Below, piece by piece: positions 1 through 11,689 of a DNA stretch of 64,000 nt. A program made the position numbers and the translations under genes. The stretch covers positions 24,175,153-24,239,152 of the forward strand of contig OX291545.1 of the NCBI GenBank assembly GCA_946406115.1, given 5' to 3'. The stretch comes from Apoda limacodes (lineage: Eukaryota > Arthropoda > Insecta > Lepidoptera > Limacodidae). The notes under the pieces are model-generated. The model saw only the letters and a program-made list of their open reading frames with translations, was not told the origin of the DNA and did not search any database. The stretch's first letter is position 1; each line of letters starts with the position of its first letter.

Positions 1-2284
1 GACTACAGTGAATGGAGTTTTCTTAGCGGTGAACGCGCACACTTGTGTCTTTGTAGGGTTGAATCGGACCGAGTTTACCCGTCCCCAGTCAGAGACCTGG
101 GACAGTGTGGTCTCGATTTGAGACACAAGTTCTCCGCGGTTTTCCTCCACAACGGAACGAGGGATGTTTGCACGACCCGTGTAAAAAGCGTCTCTAGTAC
201 TGTCATCTGCATAGCAATGTATGTTGTTCATGTCCAACATGTCATTGATATGCAGTAGAAACAGCGTAGGAGACAGCACAGAGCCTTGCGGGACACCAGC
301 ATTAATGTCCATGCTATCAGAGCAACTACCGTCAACTACGGCTCGTATGCGTCTGCCGGACAAAAAGCTAGCCACCCATTTGCACAAACCCTGGGGCACT
401 CCGTAAGATGGCAACTTCGATAGAAGACCGCGGTGCCAGACCCGATCGAACGACTTTGCTATGTCCAGGCTACATGCCAATGCCTCCCCCTGACTCTCAA
501 TGGCTAGTGCCCATCGGTGTGTGAGATACACTAGAAGGTCACCAGTCGAGCGACCGTGGCGAAAGCCATATTGACGGTCACTGACCAGATCGTGTACTTC
601 TAGGTATCTTAGAAGCTGTGTGTTGATCTCACGCTCCATCACCTTAGAGAGGAGAGAGGTAATAGCGATAGGCCTTTAATTCGATGGATCTGATCTATCG
701 TCCTTTTTGGGCACCGGGTGCACATTCGCAGTCTTCCATGAAGACGGAAATTGCCTAGTGTGGTAGGAAAGCGCGAAGAGGCGCGTGAGTACAGGACATA
801 ACTCAGGAGCACACTGCTTAAGCACCACTGCTGGTATACCGTCTGGCCCACTCGACTTATGAACGTCTAGAGAAAGTAACGCCCGCCAGACCTCCCGCTG
901 CGTTATGGAGATTTCCGGCATGGTCTTACCGCACCACGGTATAGTAGGTGGTACAGCGCCTTCATCGTTCATATTCGAGTTCGAGGCAAAGAGACTGCCC
1001 AGTAGATCGGCTTTCTCTTTAGCACTATGGGCCAAGTCACCATCGGTCTTTCGCAGTGGTGGTAACGACGACTGGCAGAAGTTCCCTTCGGCAGCTTTGG
1101 CAAGCGACCAGAAAGCACGACTCCCAGAAGGATAGCTCGCAAGTCGCCCACCTATTTTGCCGATGAATTGGAATTTTGCTCTGGCAGTTGCTTTCTTACT
1201 GAACCTCGAGGCAGCATTTAATACTCAGAAACTCAGAAATATTCGGATCCTTATTAAAACGAGCCGTGGTCCAAGCCTCATATGCATTTTGCTTAAAAAT
1301 TTTAGCTTTTCTGCAAGACCTATTAAACCACGGTCGTTTTTTGACGCCGGCAGCTACTCGCGGGTTAGGAATATAGCATTCCATACCAGCAAGGATTGTC
1401 TCAGTGACTGAGGCTGCGCAGACGTCAGGATCTTCTGAGTTAAAGCAGATCTGCCTTCACGGGTACGATGCGTAAAATTCTCGCAATCCATCCCAGTCTG
1501 CCGACTTATAGTGCCACACACGACGCCAATTAGTTGGCCCAGAAGGATCAGGTTGTGTGCATGACACTTGAGTCCGAACGAGACAGTGGTCCGAGGAGCC
1601 AAGAGGCGCATCCACTGAGACGGAGTATCCGTCCGGACGAGTAGTCAGCAGAAGGTCCAGTAAGGAGCTCGTATGTTCCTCTATATCTGGTATTCTCGTT
1701 AGAGAAAGTACCAGCTGAGAGAATCCATAGGTCAGAGCAAATTCATGAGCAGATATCCCAGCATAGTTATTGGTTCGAGAACTGAGCCACTCGCGATGGT
1801 GGGCGTTAAAGTCTCCCAAAATAACTAGTTCTGCTGTGGGATATTGCTCTAGAACTTTGTCAGTCGTCAAACTCAGGTGCGTGAAGAGTCGAGTTACGTC
1901 CGTGTCACCGCTATGAGACCTGTATAGGCACGCATAGATACGAGTGTGGCCGCCGTAATCTACGCGCACCCACAATATCGACAGGTCCCTGTCTTCAAGG
2001 CTATGAAGGCGGCGACAGCAGATATCCTCCCGGACGAACATACATACACCGGCACGACTCACAAAATTGTGCTCAAGTTTGTAACCGGGATAATGAAGGT
2101 ATGATGTATCGGCCGGGCAGGATATCTGCGTCTCCGTTAGAAAAAGAATGGTCGGCTGCGCAGTCTCCAGATGGAGGTGGACTGCGTTAAGATTTGCGTG
2201 AATACCCCTAATGTTGCAAAAGTCCACATTAATTGTGGATGGAGCGGCCGCTGAATAAACTCTTTTTCTTTTATTTCTTGCCAT
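1..2284 (-). pseudogene. LINE ORF2 (endonuclease-reverse transcriptase), broken by stops
   Basis: Translation from the ATG at 2284 gives an apurinic-type endonuclease with a TETQI block, a GDFNAHH catalytic block and an SSDH block near its end. An in-frame TGA near 1456 interrupts it, and the same frame then continues to about 1196, where it shifts. The RT frame reopens near 1150. It is broken once more by a TAA at 676-678, where the 22.5 kb copy has TAC (Tyr). It then stays open to base 1. The element is therefore only a few point changes and a frameshift from intact, but as it stands it could not make a functional protein. The C-terminus and 3' tail lie outside the window. Confidence 0.8.
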
Positions 2285-2807
2285 ATTTTTTTATTTTTTT
2301 TGAAAGGGTTATTTAGATTAAAGATGAGGATTAACTGCACTGACAGCTTAGAGGACAAAAGGTGCGGTACTAGAACTGCCCAAGCTCGCCACAGATGATA
2401 CGGTTGCTGGCATGGCGGGCGGAAGGGCCCCTGATCCCCCTCTGTTGTAGTAGCCGGGTCCACTCCGATCTCCTTCTCCGGCACGACTACCACTTCAGAT
2501 ACTTTACACAGGCTGGCGAAGCAGCCTCCCAGGGCGGAGATTAAGTGATCCCTGGGTTTGGGATCCCGTTCAACCTGCGGGCGGCCAGCGGTCAGCCGTT
2601 TCATCAGGTCTCCCTGACCGCCGAACCAGCACGCCGCGTCTACGCCGAGCATGACAGCAACAAGAACCGCCGGTCCTCCGCTGTCCGCGCAGCGAATCCT
2701 CAAAGAGCTCTGGCAACCTTACTCACCGCCAGGAACACAACACTACTCAATGTTAGTGTTATTATGGCCGCGGTTTTCTGTAAGGTGGAGGTACTTCCCC
2801 AGTTCGG

Positions 2808-2897
2808 GCCGCTCATTCGAGCAAGTACTCGCTATGCCCTGCTTTAGTTGTTCGGGTGGCTTATTCGAGCGAGTACTTGCAGTGCCCTACCTCTCTT
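2808..2897 (-). repeat. Two imperfect ~45 bp direct repeats at the LINE 5' end
   Basis: Read on the minus strand, a unit beginning AGGGCACTGCAAGTACTCGC is followed by a second, similar unit beginning AGGGCATAGCGAGTACTTGC. Both then run through a CTCGAAT-AGC--CCCGAAC core. Some LINEs carry duplicated 5' promoter monomers. That this pair acts as a promoter is inference from position only. Confidence 0.6.
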
Positions 2898-3062
2898 AAA
2901 ACCTAAAACCTCTCACTTTACGTGAATTTTACTCCGGTTTTATCATAAATAAATAAAAATTCGCAAATATTCAAAAATCAACTTTTATTGCAAACATCTA
3001 TATTATTTAATTTAAATAAATTAAGAAGTTCTTATTATTATACTCCTGCTTCTTTAACATTT

Positions 3063-3252
3063 AAAAACAACCGGCTTTATAAAATGCACTAAAAAGGTAA
3101 AAATACTTACATATTTCCAAAAATCTAAATAAAAATATAAATTGTTGGATGCATAGACACCAACTTCAAATTGTAATTCAGATCAGATTTTTGGAAATAT
3201 GTAATTATTTTTACCGTTTTAGTGCATCTTTTTGAAGCCGGTTGTTGTTTTT
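3063..3252. mobile_element. Palindromic MITE with ~68 bp arms
   Basis: The left arm begins AAAAACAACCGGCTTTATAA and the right arm is its imperfect reverse complement, ending in GCCGGTTGTTGTTTTT. The arms flank a short, unrelated loop. A diverged relative sits at 50.99-51.20 kb with the same arm motifs (AACCGG-TTCAAAAAGATGCACT, then GGTAAAAATAA). No coding capacity is present. No clear target-site duplication was found. Confidence 0.75.
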
Positions 3253-3606
3253 GTTAAAAAGTTTTTATTTTTTGCTTTTGTGTGATAAATTGCTATTTTT
3301 TTCTCGTACTCTAAAAACATCCACACTCGTAACAAAATGTTGTACAATCAACAACATCAAAGGCGTTTCACCAATTCCTAATCATCATTTTTTTATCTCC
3401 AAAACTTAAAGATTTAAATTAACTTTTTTAACATAGGAACACCTAGGATGTATACTGTTTTTAAAAAAAAAAGAATTTCTAGATTCGGTCCAGGTCTGAC
3501 GCACATAGATAAAAAAAAGATTCCGCCGAATTGAGAACCCCATCCTCTTTTGAAGTCAGTAAAAATAGTTCCTAAGGCTATATAATTAAATTAGTATCTG
3601 TGTGTC

Positions 3607-3764
3607 GATTACGTAGAGTTGTTGCTAACAATTCTCGTTTGAAATCCATAAAAATAAGATATACATTGCGCATTTGAAATTACGTATGAAATTCATCGTT
3701 TGTGGCGAAACCGCAATGTATATCTTATTTCTATCGAGAATTGTTAGCAACAACTTACGTAATC
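3607..3764. mobile_element. Palindromic MITE, 158 bp
   Basis: GATTACGTAGAGTTGTTGCT at 3607 is mirrored by AGCAACAACTTACGTAATC ending at 3764. An inner pair, AAATAAGATATACATTGCG and CGCAATGTATATCTTATTT, extends the stem. The two arms cover most of the element, so it would fold into a long hairpin. It lies about 460 bp upstream of the PPM1L start codon. Confidence 0.75.
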
Positions 3765-4223
3765 AAGGCCCTGGTGTCAATTACAATCCGTCACTAGGTA
3801 AATAATAAACTGATTAAGAAAGTAGCAAATAGCAGTAGTTACCTGTTTAAAAACAGTAACACACAGTAACATAAGTAGGTGCTATAACGAAAATATTTTT
3901 AATAACTACGTATTATTTTTAGTTTGTCTTTTGTGGTCGTTTACCATGTACTGTATGTAAAAAATTACAATGAATTTCAAACAATGTCAATTTTTACAGC
4001 TTAAAGACTAGTCTCCAGATAATATAAATGTAAATAAAAAAAATGTGTCAATGTCAATTGTTAAAAAAAAATGGTGTTGTTTATGCCCAAAAGAACGAAT
4101 ATACCGTAGTGATTATATTCTCTTTGGAATATACACAAAAAGAGTGTAACTGAAAAACGTAATCTTGCAATTTTTATTTACAAGTGCATTATTGCGTAAA
4201 CACTACGCTGTCACGCCGTGGTC

Positions 4224-6491
4224 ATGGAAGATGAGTTGGAAGATCGAGTTCTGTACCAGACTTACCACTCATTCTTAAAAGTATTATCACGTTTCTCAAG
4301 CAGTGTTTTAATTGATACTCCGGTGAGCTATTTATGGAAAATGGTACGTCTTTATTTACTCCGCTCTGAGGTTGTAGTGATTACAGTTTGTATAATAATA
4401 TTCTTTATGTATATTCAAACTATCGAATTATGGAGTCGTACGCTACTGAGCAGATTATCACAAGCTATGAGTCCTATAAGCGCGGTACAACGTATGAAGT
4501 TGATAGAGGGTTCAGAAGCCGATAAACAAAGCTGGGAACTTAAAGGAACGCTAAGTGCAGCTTATGCAATCAAAGGAAGAAGAATGCATATGGAAGATAG
4601 GTTCATAATCAATGAGAACATTAATAATACTGGGATTTCACTTTTTGCTATATTCGATGGACATGGCGGTGAATTCGCCGCGAACTACGCTAAAGATCAT
4701 CTAATTCAAAATCTGTATAACAAAATTGTAGAACTAAATGCATATAAAGACGGTAAAATTATTATTACACCATCAAAAGAAAACTCTGATGAACTAAAAC
4801 TCAAAGACCATGATGTTAATGTAGAAAAAAAAAGCAGTTTTAAAAAATCTGTAAGTACTGCTGATGATTCTCTAAGAAAAGAAATTACAGATCCTGAACT
4901 ACTGGCTCAACTTGCAAAGGCTATGCCAATCACTAGGGAAATCAGGCCAGCTGCAAGGCCTGTAAAAAGCATCTCAATACCTTTAGCAAGTTATTTGGAT
5001 AAAGGCAAAATAAATTATGGGAAATTATTAACTGATGAAGTATTGGCAGCAGACAGACTTCTTGTGGAAGCTGCCAAGCGAACCATGGATGTTGCTGGTA
5101 CGACAGCACTTATTGCCCTTATGGAAGCCAACCACCTAATAGTTGCAAATGTTGGAGATTCAAGAGGTGTGATGTGTGATTCTCGAGGCAACGCTATACC
5201 TGTCTCTTTTGACCACAAACCACAACAGGTATAAACAATTCCTTAATAATGTAGTATAGTAAGCATTTGTGTAGTAGTATTAATAATAATAATAATTTTT
5301 GAACATATCACACAGCACCATCTGGTCCCAATCTAAGCTTGTATCCTGAAAACCAGACGATGGTTAGAAATACTTAAATACTGTTTTTTTTGTAAATACA
5401 TTCATAGCATACGTTAGTCCACCCAGACTCAATACAAACACAAATGTTTATTACATAAATGTTTTTCCAGTGCGGGAATCAAACCTACACCCTCTGCACA
5501 GCCACACTACTAACGTTAAATTCTGCAGATTCGATCATGGTCACTTGAAAACTTGAGATAAAAAAGTATTCTAAGTTATTCTCTGTCTGCCCGGCTATCA
5601 TTATACCAAAAACTGAGTCACTCCATTGTAAAAATTGCAATGTAAAGGAATAATGCCATGTTTTCAATAGTAGAAACTCTCAGTTGGGGTAAAGGTATAT
5701 TTTGTCCTGCTTCAATACTTGTTACAGTCACTACAAAAAATCAGGCTGTTTTGTTGTGACATGAAGCAATATTACACCTCCGTAGCACCCACTGAAAAAT
5801 CTAAGTACCTGTGAGAACTTTCCATTGGAACTTAAAGTATTCTATTTCCTTCTTCATTCTTGCAGCTATACCTTTGCCAAATATTGAGAAACCTTATTGC
5901 TATATTCTGAATTGGGAGAAAAATGTTTCAGGTACCCCTGTGTCAAGAATTAGGCTATCCTGTTTATTTGTCGTGACTCAAAATAAAAGAATAGTCCCCT
6001 TAATGAAGAATAAAAAATCCTTCATCATAAAATCAGTTGTATGCTCCATTGTTAAGGAGTAACTAACTGGTAGACATTTTTTTTATGAAATGGTATTATT
6101 TTAGGTTCGAGAACAAAAGAGAATAGAGGCAGCTGGAGGCTATATTGCTTTCAATGGTGTGTGGAGAGTAGCTGGAATATTGGCTACATCCCGTGCTATG
6201 GGTGATTATCCTCTCAAGGATAAGAGGTTTGTTATTGCTGACCCTGATATACTTACTTTCAATCTGGATGATCACAAACCTATGTTTCTTATTCTTGCCT
6301 CTGATGGTCTTTGGGACACTTTCTCTAATGAGGAGGCTGTTAGGTTTATAAAAGAAAGACTAGATGAACCAGACTATGGAGCCAAGAGCTTAACTTTACA
6401 AGCATATTACAGAGGATCTGTTGATAACATTACAGTTTTAATAATCAATTTCCTGGACAGCAAAGTTTCCGCAGCATCTGTGTCACAGTAG
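4224..6491 (+). CDS. PPM1L: Protein phosphatase 1L-type PP2C (membrane-anchored), 2 exons, 463 aa
   Basis: Coding exons are 4224-5228 and 6105-6491; the intron is GT-AG in phase 0. This is a metal-dependent Ser/Thr phosphatase. In mammals PPM1L dephosphorylates kinases of stress-signalling cascades and sits in the ER membrane. A hydrophobic segment at residues 50-66 fits a single membrane anchor. PP2C motifs appear in order: RRMHMED (119-125), DGHGG (145-149), AGTTA (291-295), NVGDSRG (309-315), DHKP (330-333), AMGDYPLK (366-373), ASDGLWD (400-406) and DNIT (442-445). All expected metal-binding Asp/Glu residues are present. The ATG at 4224 was chosen because an in-frame TAA lies at 4197 and only GTG lies between. 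Compared with vertebrate PPM1L (about 360 aa), the protein carries roughly 100 extra charged residues between DGHGG and GTTA. The intron contains an antisense SINE. I am very sure of the family and fairly sure of the PPM1L orthology. Confidence 0.95.
5285..5540 (-). mobile_element. tRNA-derived SINE, antisense, in the PPM1L intron
   Basis: On the minus strand the sequence has a Pol III B-box-like GGTTTGATTCCCGC (5485-5472). It is followed by a GAGTCTGGGTGG block, a GGGACCAGATGG block and a terminal (ATT)n run near 5281-5295. The same succession of blocks is seen on + at 11.69-11.95 kb. It resembles the widespread lepidopteran Metulj-type SINEs; the family name is from memory. Confidence 0.75.
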
Positions 6492-6520
6492 TATTTAAGT
6501 AGAACAATAATTTGGTTTGG

Positions 6521-6526
6521 AATAAA
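6521..6526 (+). terminator. Candidate poly(A) signal of PPM1L
   Basis: AATAAA lies 30 bp after the PPM1L stop codon. Further AATAAA motifs occur downstream in this AT-rich flank (for example near 7585), so longer 3' UTRs are possible. Confidence 0.45.
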
Positions 6527-8780
6527 TCAATTTATTTTAAATTTTTAATTGTTAAATGTTGTAGAAGCTTAAAAAAGATCACAATTTATTTAAAACCTTT
6601 GGTTAAAGTACTTGTTTGAAATTTATGCCTTAAAATGGAAATCAAATAATGAGATTTTTCTAGCATTTTAGGTGAGGGTTATTGAATGAGATGCTTGATT
6701 CAGGTAGGCAATGCATACTGTCCATCAAAAATATTTCTGTGCAGTATTATATTGTGTGTAACAGTATTTTATGTTATATAGATTTAAATAATGCTCCACT
6801 CAAATGATAAAAACTGATTTTTACTTCTGAGATCAATTTTAATCACAGTGCTACAGTAAGTAATTAAAGAATTGCAGTACGAAATAAGAAGTTAAGGGTA
6901 TCAAAACTTTACATAAGTAATGAAATCTAGTTTGCCAACTACCTACTATAGGCTACCTATTCAGTAACTGATTTGAGCTTTGTTGAACTGTTGAGTGCCA
7001 AAAAGGGTCTGTCTTGGTTGCGTTACGATTTGGCAATCGAAATTAATTTCAAGAATAAGCATGTTGTTTAGAGTAATAAAAATCTAGACAATGTATAGAA
7101 TGAAGGGTGAGATTTTTTTATATAATAGCTAAAACATTGGAGTGGTATTCATTTTTGAATATAAGATATTTTGTTCAATCAAGTGGGAATTAGATTTTCT
7201 ACTTTTTAAAAAAGAGTAAGTGCTTATTTTACTTTAAATTAAATAAACAACCTTTACCCATTATATTGTTAACCAATAAAGTTAATCACTGGACCTAGTT
7301 TCTTGTAACCCAAACTACAAATGTATTTAATAAATTCTATGTCAAGAATCTACAATTTTGGTGTAAAAAACATTATTTCCAAGTCCTTTAGTTTAAAATT
7401 ATATTTTAGGGTGTTTAATTAAAGAAAACAATTTAGACATCTTGACATAGAATGAAGTGCATTAGTAGTAAAAGCATTTTCAATGTATACATGTTGTTTC
7501 CCGATAATATGTAACAGAATAATAGCAATAAACAATGTTTAAGTACAACATAGTTGCATAATGCTAAAATTTATATAAAATCAATAAATAAATATTTTTA
7601 AAACATAATTTTTCTTGCTGTTATTTGTTGTAGATTGGGATATGGTAATTAAAATATTTACGGAACTTTGTCTTAAATAATCAATGTGGTTAAGGTGTTT
7701 TATAGAATATCAATTTTTTATAATAACGTCCATTAGACAAAATATTTCTTAAAAAGTATATTAGTACATTGTATTTTTAAATATTTAAAGTATATTGTCA
7801 TATTTTTGAAATTTAAATTTTTGTAGGTAATTTTTGAATGGTTGTGATTGTGGACACACAATTTTAATAGCTCTAATATTTAGATACCTTATATAATATA
7901 TCTATGTTCTCTTTAACACAATGTTTACTATATATATGTATATACCTGTTTCTGCCACTCAAAATTCTAACAATAGGGATAAAATCAACTCAGAGTAGCC
8001 TTCAACAACTTGGCCATTATTTGTAACCGGCATCACATTTATTTATATGTTTTGCTTATATTCATTATTCTGGATGTTTCTCTAAAAATAGACGTTTCTT
8101 GAAATTATCATTATATTTAATGCCATAAACAAAACAAACATGGTATAAAGTGAGTTTTGTCTAATCAAGATTTCCTCAATTTTATACTTAACAGATTTAA
8201 TTTTAGGTTTTTAAGAGTTTTTCAAAAGGAAAATTTAGGTATACATATAATTAATGTGCATTTTTCAAGCGTAGATTACAGAAATACCAATATTGCCCAT
8301 TTATCTAAAAATTATGACATCAACATCTCGTCTTTGTTGTAGATTGTCCATGTTGTGTTAGTTTTTTTTTGTGTTGAATATTTCAGATTATGATAACCAT
8401 GTGATTTTAAATACAAATAATCAATTGAACTTATAATATGACCAAAAATTCTATTAAGTTTTCATATGAAAGAGATTCTAAGTATTTTCTCCACTGGTGC
8501 TAGTGTTTTTTATTCACAAATCATACATAATACACCCATATCTTTGTTTTGCAGAATAATCATAGTACAAATTACTGTATATTAATAGTATTGCAGACTG
8601 TACAAAACTAATTTGACTAACAGTTAATAAAAAAGAATATTTTTGGATGTAAATTGTAACAAAAATGTATGATTTTAATCTAAGACAACCTTTTTGTGTG
8701 TATAGATATATTGTTATTTTGTAACCGTATTTTTACTGTTTTTTTTCACCTACCAGAAATAAATTAATTGGTAAGGATAA
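6527..8780. other. AT-rich 3' flank of PPM1L, nothing recognised
   Basis: This stretch has no convincing ORF, RNA gene or repeat arm. Short open frames (such as 8157-8342) are low-complexity and lack coding character. It may contain a long PPM1L 3' UTR. Confidence 0.5.
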
Positions 8781-9130
8781 TTGGGGCCAAATTATGAATT
8801 CAAACTTTAAAAAAACCAAACGTCACACATAGTAACAGACAAGCATTTATGTCAATCAATGGCCACTTTGACTTCGGCAGGAAGCAGAAATTCCCTACTG
8901 CAAATTTATCTAACACGCTGTCCTGTACTATGTTACTATGGAGAACTTCGCTAGTGTTGTGGAAGCTTAACGCCTCGGCACTACATCTGCATCGCCTCAA
9001 CTCGAGCCGTTCAAGGTTTTTTTGTACGAAACTCCATACTGAAACGCTCTTATCGGAATTGGCTCGCCTTGTGATAAGTTAGTGAACAAACGGCGAGGCA
9101 ATGCCAATCTGGGGCTGGGGTGTTAAGTGT
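8781..9130. other. GC-richer island of unknown origin
   Basis: Base composition rises sharply against its AT-rich surroundings between about 8865 and 9120, and short ORFs open on both strands (8849-9082 + and 9000-8800 -). Neither protein has a motif I recognise. A transposon remnant is the likeliest explanation. Confidence 0.3.
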
Positions 9131-10620
9131 GCATTAGCCCGCACTGCAAAATAGCAGTATGTTTCATCTCTCAGCAAGTGAAAGATATGCTATAAAAGCT
9201 TACCACTTCGTAAAAAGTAGGTAAGCAACATACACCGCATAGTTTGCCATGGACTGTGTCATGCACGACATATTTATATTTTTTACGTAATTCAGTTTCT
9301 ATTAAAAAAAATATAATTGTCCATGATAGATAGATTTAAAGTTAGGCCAGGTGACTTGTCACTGTACTTAACTCTAATTTTATTTGGAACTTTATAGCTG
9401 TTGTATTTCCCGTCCCATAATTTGGTCCTAGGTATATTACTGTTCAACAACCAGTCTAGTTGTTAATTGTATAAATGGTTCTGAAAAATTAGTTGTTTTA
9501 TTGGGTATTTATCAATTATAATACAGAATAATTAAGATATCAGGCTGAAATTTGTTCCAGAATTAATTAAAGAATTGAATTCTCTTTCATATGACCACCG
9601 CGAGTACAATGTCAGCGATTGATTCTTTAGACATTTTTCTTCCACTTCCACACATATCAGCCGAAATTTCGCATTCGATATTGTTCCCGAGTTTTCAACA
9701 TACGAATTCAGTACAAATAGTTGACATTAAACACTACGCAATTCTGAAGAATGTTAAGGAATAAATATCTAGTCTGCAGTGTGCTAGTTTTTTATTAAAT
9801 TATTTCGGTTAAAAGTTTTACAGGATTCCAGATTTTTATACAAATGGTCTCAAAAGATATTAAATAAAAAAAACATTTTTAAATAAAAATATTGGAAAAA
9901 CACAGACATAGAGGTTTGATTGGGATCATGTCTACAAAATTTAATAGTGTTCGACCAGTAAATGTCAAAAAATAAGCGCTCTTTAGGCATCTTAAGGCTC
10001 TTGATGGCATACCTAAACTAGTTAAGTTTGCAAGAATTTGATTAATTTTGTTACAGTCCTAAGTACACTTTTTGAATTGAAATAAATATATGTTATAGTT
10101 CAAACATAATTTAGTGGATTTGGTTATTTTGTAATAATTTGCCTATTAAAGCAGTTAGAAAATATTTTTGGGCTTTTATTGAAATTGTTTGGAAAACTAA
10201 GTGTGATATTCTCTTCATTCTTATTTCATAAAATATATATTAATATGACCAAGTAAATTTGCTAATTTCATAGTTCTAAATAAATATTCGAATTTTATAC
10301 CGACAAAAAACCGAGAATATCGAGATTTTCTACGTGCGGTCACGTGCTAGCATCTATCGTACGTGGAACTGTGTCTCTTTGTATGCTTTAATAGTGTAAT
10401 ATGTCTTTGAACACTACTGGTCGAAATAGCACGCTTTTGCTAGAAGATGCCATAGCCTTAAAGAAGTAATTTTGGGTTTTTATTATATTTAATTTAGTAG
10501 TTGTTCGTTCGTTAACTTTACCATCATAAAATGTATGCCTTGACTGTCGTTTTGACATTTACAGGTCAGAAAAAAGTAAAATTCCTTATCTAAGATATAA
10601 TTTAAACGAGCAATTCTTGT
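9131..10620. other. AT-rich intergenic DNA, nothing recognised
   Basis: I see only short inverted words and A/T runs here. No ORF of coding character, no tRNA and no clear repeat boundary was found. Confidence 0.4.
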
Positions 10621-10677
10621 ACTATTACCTATATATATTTGCGTTTCTCGGCGATTGATTCCGAAAGTAGAGAATCG

Positions 10678-10840
10678 ATGTCATCCCCGAGAAAAGTGCA
10701 GCAATACTCTTTGCCCGGGGTAGATAAAACTAAGCATGGAATTATCGACTCTGACGACATCACCACGACACTCGCGACTCAAACGCCTTTCGCGCCCGCG
10801 AACACAGCTTTTACAGACATCTATAGAATACGTCGACGAA
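10678..10840 (+). other. Short open frame of coding-like composition
   Basis: From the ATG at 10678 the frame reads MSSPRKVQQYSLPGVDKTK and continues without a stop into the inverted-repeat element that starts at 10841. Its amino-acid mix and moderate GC differ from the flanking DNA. I recognise no family. It could be a broken exon captured next to the element, or part of a larger transposon. There is no evidence of expression. Confidence 0.2.
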
Positions 10841-11582
10841 TAGACCGGGAGACAGTGACACAAAATATTGGGTCATTTGTACTAGTATGGCGGTTCTTCA
10901 GGGTTCTTCTAACTACGTAATGACGAAAAGAAAAATGATGGTCATAGCGCTGGTACCGGCGGCTCATTCGCGTGGGCGTGAGTCGAACGTGTCGGATAAA
11001 TTACGATGTCGAACGATTTGTTCCACAAAAATCCTTGTATTTTCCGATAGTCCATAAAAAAAAATAGACGGTAGCGTAATGCCATACTTCTCCGGTGTGA
11101 CTTACAGCCCGCCATATTGACGCGAACACATAATAAATAGAAGTCTGATAATGCCATACCTGTAGAAGGTGGGCAAATGTGTACAATTTTTTATGTCTTG
11201 TACCTTGAAAACCCGTCGAAATATCATGAATAGTGCCCCTTTTTCCCCTATTAGAAGTATGGCAAATATAATAATGGTTACATTGCATCATATAATTTCC
11301 AAAAATCCAAATGCCATACTGGTACAAATCGTCAAAAAGTATGGCATTACGATACCGCCTACTTTTTTTTATGGACTATCAAAAAATAAAAAAAATTTTG
11401 TGGAACAAATAGTTCGACACTCGTATTTGTTCGACACGTTCGACTCACGCCCACGCCATTGGGCCGCCGGTACCAGCGCTATAACCATGATTCTTCTTTT
11501 CGTTATTACGTAGCTAGACCCCTGAAGAACCGCCATACTGGTACAAATGACCCAATATTTTGTGTGACTGTCTCCCGGTCTA
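10841..11582. mobile_element. Long inverted-repeat (foldback-type) element, 741 bp
   Basis: The left end starts TAGACCGGGAGACAGTGACA and the right end finishes with the mirror image, CTCCCGGTCTA. The two arms match imperfectly for roughly 230 bp each, through blocks such as ATTGGGTCATTTGTAC, AGCGCTGGTACCGGCGGC, GTGGGCGTGAGTCGAACGTG and ATAGTCCATAAAAAAAA. The middle contains several AATGCCATAC words in both orientations. No transposase frame is present, so it is non-autonomous. No unambiguous target-site duplication was seen. Confidence 0.8.
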
Positions 11583-11689
11583 GAAGCTTTAGACAGCCCA
11601 TTAAGCACGATATATACAAGGTTCACTAATATACCTGGGTGCTTTGACTTAGTTCGGTTTTAATAAATTATCGGTAATAATTTAATAAA

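Larger units (their letters stand above)
1..2897 (-). mobile_element. CR1/Zenon-like non-LTR retrotransposon, decayed, cut by window edge
   Basis: This is a nearly full-length LINE read right to left. From its 5' end it has a GC-richer leader (about 2897-2285), an endonuclease region (2284-1457), a linker (1456-1040) and a reverse transcriptase running off the window at base 1. The RT has the palm order YGFRHGRST, the catalytic YADD box (about 155-166) and a [10 protein letters not shown] motif. The same family is present on + at 22.06-23.28 kb, and its 3' tail recurs elsewhere in the window. Assignment to the CR1 supergroup (Zenon-like) rests on recognising the protein and the tail style; no alignment was run. 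The stretch at 2703-2290 contains an open frame that could be the end of ORF1, but I cannot confirm it. Confidence 0.85.

Noticed and set aside
4218..4223. GTG start codon six bases upstream of the PPM1L ATG
   Set aside because: Eukaryotic nuclear genes rarely start at GTG, and an ATG with good context follows at 4224 after an in-frame stop at 4197.
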